Source: Primulina eburnea (lineage: Eukaryota; Streptophyta; Magnoliopsida; Lamiales; Gesneriaceae). Taken from it: 64,000 bases of DNA. Position numbers and translations under genes: made by a program. The stretch spans positions 29,730,277-29,794,276 of the forward strand of contig NC_133105.1 of NCBI RefSeq assembly GCF_022965805.1. The letters are read 5' to 3'. Below are positions 59,274-64,000 of the stretch, piece after piece (position 1 is the stretch's first letter; each line of letters opens with the position of its first letter). Below the pieces are notes generated by a model. It did no database searches. It was not told the DNA's origin and saw only the letters and a program-made list of their open reading frames with translations.

Positions 59274-61427
59274 TGTTAGAGTAGGTGCCCGTCGAGCCAA
59301 GTGTTGGCCGAGTGTTCACAAAGAAACTCTATCTATAAGCAATCTTTATTTTAGTAATAATTGATATTATTACTTTGGCACATCTTTATCTGTATACCCA
59401 TGCTAGTTGCATAGATAAAGCCCTTGAATATACAAATAGTAGAAAGAATATGAGATGCTCATATGATGAGTATCATGAAACTCATATTTGGAATACTGCA
59501 TATTCTAAACGGTTCCTAGTCGATTCAGCCGCCACTAAGAAGGATATAGGCCGCTCGAGTTCGAGACTAGTATCTGCGATGTGAGTACCATGTTTCATTG
59601 GTAGGGGACATTGTGATGTCCGAGCATGCAGATAGGTGCTCCTGGTAGAGTGCACTGAACAGCCCTCCATAAAGGACTTTCCAAGTGGTTCTCACTTATC
59701 GAGTGGAAACGTCCTAGTTTATGGTTGTACACCATTAGTCCTTATGACCCGGGACAACATTGAGACTCTATGTGCTAGCGTTTCACTTTGACTTGTTTAC
59801 CGACTCTCATGGGGTCATCAGGTGGCAAGGTTGGGTGTTATGTCGAAACATATAGGAGTCGATGCATTGTAGTCGGGGATTCACCGCTTTCCTTTGGGTA
59901 TGGATATCCTATGTGTTATCATGTGTATGTAGGTTGAAATCTCTGGCCAGAGTATGATGGTAATTGTGAAAGGGGTTTCATAGATTACACCATTGATGCA
60001 ACTACGACATGACACATAGTATCGATTCATTGACAACTCTCGATATACCAATGGTTGTCGAATCGGTCGGGATATATGAGTTGAAGGGACCATACTGTAC
60101 GCTAACCATAATTGAATGGTTCTTGCAGGCACTATCATTTGATACCTAGTGAATCATGTAAGCGATGCTGCTAGGCATTTAACATGATTGGTTGTGTACT
60201 ATCAGACTTGAGTTCTGACGTTCTTGTTGTCAAGGTGTTGATAAGTAAGAAAGGAGCAATTGGGGTATGCTCATATAAGGACATGTTAAGTCCGAATCAC
60301 ATGGAGATGTGAACCCACGGCTAGTTGTATCAATGAACCATTGAGGGCCACACAATAGCTGGCTTTCTAGATCCCGTTGAGAAGTAAAAATAGTTCAATG
60401 TGTTGAACGGCTTATAAAGGAGTTTATAAGCGTAAGGAAAATTAGAAGTATGACTTCTATAAAGGAGAAAATAGTTCAATGTGTTGAACGGCTTATAAAT
60501 GAGTTTATAAGCGTAAAGAAAAATAGAAGTATGACTTCTATGAGAGAAATGTAAATTTTGATTTATGGAAGTGTTCCTAAATTAAAATTTGGCCAAGTGA
60601 ATAATGTATTTGAAAATTGTGATTTTCATAGACATTATTATGAATTAAATTAAATTAATTCAAGTGTTGAATTAATTAAACACTAGTGGACCTAGTAGAG
60701 TCCAAATAATTAAAATTAATTCAAGTGTTGAATTAATTAAATCATATTGAGTCTTGTAGAGCTCAATTTAAATTAATTATTTAACTAGTGGGACTTGGGT
60801 AAATTCAAGTAATGTTTAATTAGTCTCAAATATGTTTGAGATAATTAAATTTAGTCCATGGTTTTTTTTTTTATTTATTAAAAACCATATAATATATGCT
60901 TGCATGGTAGGTGAAGAGTTGGAGACAACTTTTGCAACTATCAAGGCTTGGCATGCTACTTTTGTCTCTACTTTTTACAAGACCAAGACAAGTCTCCCTT
61001 CCCTTCAATTGCAATAGCAATGGCCGAAATACTCCCTCAATTATCTCCAAGTTTTTCTCTCATTTTTCTTCTTCAAGTGTTGAGGAATGAAAAATACTTC
61101 TCTTTGAAAAATGCTCTAATTTTTCTGGTGCAAAATTAGAGTGGTTCTAGCTAGTTGGTGGTGGGCTTAATATTTGAGCAAGGTGGGCTCAAAGGAAGCT
61201 TGAAAATTGTCTTGCCATTGAAGAGCTTAGTTGTATATCAACTAAGTTGGAGCCATCATCAATCTTTTAAGATTGATAGGTACATTTCTATAAACACCCT
61301 ATGTATGTCATTTTTGGTGTTTATTGTATTTGCTACACATTATCATGAGGTGGCCGAATTTTTGATGAAAAATTAAAATTTTTAAACTTCCGTTGCGCTT
61401 CCGGTCACCGTAACCGATCCCCTTTCA
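59274..61427 (+). repeat. 5' LTR of copia E (2154 bp)
   Basis: It starts TGTTAGAGTAGG and ends GATCCCCTTTCA. It contains the 81-bp tandem duplication (copies at about 60394 and 60475) and the attaattcaa hairpin repeats shared with D and C. Confidence 0.88.
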
Positions 61428-63225
61428 AGTGGTATCCGAGCTATGGTTACGATTTTGTGTAGCAACTACAAGATATTATGTTGAGATTGATTTATAACCG
61501 CATGAGAACAAAATTTTGCAACGAATTCAAGGCCGGATTGGGGCGGGTTTTGGGCAGCAAGTTGCTGCCCATTTCGGGCAGCTTGGGCTGCCCGAGGAGC
61601 TGCCCTAAACGGGCAGCAAGGGCAGCCCAAGGGGCTGCCCGAACAGCCCCATCAATTTAATAAAAAAAAAATAAATTTTTGTGTTGCCGGAATCCGGCAA
61701 CGACGATGAGGACTAGGGTTTTCAAAAGGTGTTTTGAATTATCCAAGTGTCATGAGCCTTGAGTTGTTGGGCCATTAAATGGCTAACATATTTGTGAATT
61801 TTAAATGGGCCAAAAATGTTTTTGGTGAAAAATGAGTTTTTGGGCCCTTAAGTTTAAAATTACAAAAGTTGCAAATATTTTCTCATGAAATAAATATTTT
61901 AAGTTGGACTTTAAATATTTATAGTAAATGGTGAATTACAAGAAATTCGGTTATAAATAAATTAATTTGAAAGTAGACAAAGGTGTTTGTATACTTTGTT
62001 AATTTAGTTTATAATCGTGGCGGTTAATGATTGGATCAAGATATATAATATTGGATCAATTAATTATTGTGATAATTAATTGATAGTGTATGATATGTGA
62101 TATTATGCATGAAGGATGATCAAAAGCCCAAGCCCAATTTGCTAGGTGTATGCTAGGATATTTTGTGTTGAATGATTGTAATAATTATCAAATTTAAAGT
62201 GGGCTTGGTTTATGGCCCGTTCCCACCCCATGAGATGTATCCCTATTTGTCATGGATATTTATTTGTAAATATTAGTATAGTGGATGATCAAGATTGGAA
62301 GATTGTGGCCATGATGATTATGAAGATCGAAGACATGTAAATATTGGAAACTAATGTAATAGTTGCATTGCATCCCGTGCATTTACCCTAGGATTGGACC
62401 TAGGCCCGTGTTTAGCTCACACGGTCCGTTAGTATTGGGGCGATTGATCATCCTTGTTTGTGTACTGTTTATAATATATGCATGATATGTTATAAATAAT
62501 GAGTATGTGCGTTATTATTATGATAATAACAAAGTTGCATGAATCCGGCAAATATACGATCAAACATGGCGAGCTTGTAAAATAAAATTAATGATGAGAT
62601 CTTTCAAAATTAAAAACCCTCATTTTGAATAAGATTCAAAAATTAATATCAAGCCCGAAAAGGAGAATTATAAATTTGTTTATAATTTCCATGTCTTCCA
62701 TCGACAAATGGGTGCATGACGAATCGCTACCCGTACTCGGGCTCGGCTCATATTATTGGGGGGCCCTTAGTACCGGAAAGCTGTGACATCCATTTGACAT
62801 GGGGATGTGAACTACGTGGAACTCAATGACTTCGGCTCATATTATTGAGGGAACTCTTGGCGACCGTCCATTAAGGTTCAACATCGATGGGTAAGGCTTG
62901 ACACGTGAAGATGAACGACGTCATATTATTGGGTCCTAATCAAACGTGAGACAAACGTTTACGTAGAGGGTTGCATTGTGATGCAATTGGAAACTACCTT
63001 TTAGGAATTGTGGTTGGCTGATATTATTCGTGATCATAATTTGCTAATTGGACCTTACGTACCTACTGAGGAAAGTAGTTTCCCGTTTTCACTAGAGGGT
63101 AGTGAAAGATGTCAAAATAGTGGGAGCAAATATTTATGAAGTAAAAGTCCAAACTTCATATCTTACTAAATATTTTAAAATAGTCATCAACATTTATCTG
63201 TTTTACTTTTCAGTACAAATTGAAA
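61428..63225 (+). other. copia E primer site and leader
   Basis: The primer site TGGTATCCGAGC is at 61430-61441. The leader carries the largest GGGCAGC palindromic cluster of the three copies (61551-61647) and the three TCATATTATTG motifs (about 62748, 62838 and 62921). No gene is seen in it. Confidence 0.78.
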
Positions 63226-64000
63226 ATGTCTTCGATGCGCAATCCGATATCTGTAATACTCGACAAACACATATTAACTGGACCTAATTACCTCACTTGG
63301 CTAAGAAACCTAAAAATCGTCTTGAATTCGGAAAGGGTAGCATATACACTGACTGAGTCGCCCCCTGTTGAGGCTCCGACTGACTGCAATCCTGAGGAAT
63401 TGCAGGCTTACAAGGAATGGTGTGACCATGACTTGATAGCCAGGTGTTATATGCTGACTTCTATGAATGATGAGCTGCAGAGGCGTTTTGAGGATGCAAA
63501 GAATGCTGCTGACATTCATAAGCACCTCAAAGAGCTCTTTGGTGAGCAGACTCGACCTCTTAGGCATGCTACCGTCAAGGAGCTGATCACTATGCGCATG
63601 CAAGATGGGGCCTCGGTCCATGAGCATGGCCTGAAGTTGATCGGGCGCGTAGACAAGCTCGTTGGCATGGGTCCGATCTTGCCTTCGGAGTTGACCACCG
63701 ACGTGTTGCTCTTATCGCTGCCTAGCTCATTTGATCCTTTTGTGGTGAACTTCAACATGAACAAGATTGAACCGACCCTTGAGGAGTTGGTGAATATGCT
63801 TGTTACGTTTGAATCAACCATCAAGAAAGAGGAGTTGGTTCTTTATGTGGGTTCTTCATCTGGTACGAAGATTGATCCACATGGGAAGGGAAAGAAGTGT
63901 TCTTTCCAACGTCCCAAGAAAAACGTGCCCTTGTTGAGGCAATTTCCGAATCCCGTTGTGGCAGCCACACCAGTTAAGGCTGACAAGACTAGTGATGTTT
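63226..64000 (+). CDS. gag: gag(-pol) of copia E, N-terminal part, open to window edge
   Basis: ATG 63226 (MSSMRNPIS...), open for 258 codons to the last base. It matches the D Gag residue for residue in layout: LTGPNY-LTWLRNLKIVL, then MNDELQRRFEDAKNAADIH, LKELFGEQTRPLRHATVKEL, and the basic KGKK region. The CCHC knuckle would begin just beyond the edge. The positions where C has a frameshift and stop (near TYKEWCDHD) are intact here. Whether pol is intact cannot be judged. Confidence 0.88.
   Translation, partial: MSSMRNPISVILDKHILTGPNYLTWLRNLKIVLNSERVAYTLTESPPVEAPTDCNPEELQAYKEWCDHDLIARCYMLTSMNDELQRRFEDAKNAADIHKHLKELFGEQTRPLRHATVKELITMRMQDGASVHEHGLKLIGRVDKLVGMGPILPSELTTDVLLLSLPSSFDPFVVNFNMNKIEPTLEELVNMLVTFESTIKKEELVLYVGSSSGTKIDPHGKGKKCSFQRPKKNVPLLRQFPNPVVAATPVKADKTSDV

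Larger units (their letters stand above)
59274..64000 (+). mobile_element. Ty1/copia element E, 5' part (runs off window)
   Basis: 5' LTR 59274-61427, primer site, leader and open gag to the edge. It interrupts the pol end of G. The expected target duplication is catta (59269-59273). The sequence is close to C but lacks the gag breaks of C. Pol and the 3' LTR are outside. Confidence 0.87.

Noticed and set aside
1..64000. Any host gene, rRNA gene or organelle insertion
   Set aside because: All long frames are retrotransposon Gag or Pol; stretches between are LTRs, leaders or array. I found no exon-like coding segments of other families.

Overview
The window looks like pericentromeric or otherwise gene-poor heterochromatin of a flowering plant, probably a dicot. 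I see no host protein-coding gene, rRNA gene or functional tRNA gene. Nearly every base belongs to a nest of LTR retrotransposons, a tandem array derived from one, or a SINE. The plant assignment rests on Ty1/copia and Ty3/gypsy polyproteins of plant type, LTRs of 0.7-2.9 kb, and primer sites matching plant initiator-Met tRNA. The species cannot be fixed from the sequence. Element letters (A-H, P) are mine.

Layout. 1-4914: element A, a gypsy element on the minus strand, with its 5' LTR and a gag-pol frame open to the window edge. A sits inside the 3' end of the pol gene of B (4915-21222), a same-family, same-strand gypsy element that is now dead. B is split in its reverse transcriptase by D (7461-17381), a complete young Ty1/copia element with identical-length LTRs, a 5-bp target duplication and an intact 1310-codon gag-pol. 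B's 5' LTR abuts 21223-21893, a plus-strand pol tail of a third copy of the same gypsy family (P). 21894-39560 is a degenerate plus-strand copia complex (C: LTR, gag-pol, broken LTR, pol fragment, LTR). Its first LTR holds H (22383-29443), a very young non-coding gypsy derivative. 39561-39885 is a remnant of a P-type 3' LTR.

39886-58260 is a tandem array of about 31 units of ~364 bp. Each unit is the catalytic core of a gypsy integrase, read on the minus strand. The array is interrupted by gypsy element F (42241-49389), which has lost its integrase and carries a tRNA-derived SINE at the tip of its 3' LTR. At its right edge the array meets the 3' LTR and pol C-terminus of another gypsy family (G, 58261-59273). 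G is in turn interrupted by the 5' half of a plus-strand copia element (E, 59274 to the window end) whose gag is open to the edge.

Inferred order of events: the integrase satellite is oldest; P, G and F inserted into it; B inserted into P and C into P; A and D inserted into B, H into C, E into G, and the SINE into F. By eye the LTR pairs differ at about 7 of 2911 sites (H), 8 of 2074 (D) and 25-30 of about 1575 (F), so H and D are very recent. Only D looks able to encode all functions. A and E look intact as far as they are visible. The most unusual object is the integrase-core satellite, most of whose units lack the second catalytic aspartate. Other notable items are the SINE, the coding-less H element, and the GC-rich repeat blocks shared by LTRs of different families.
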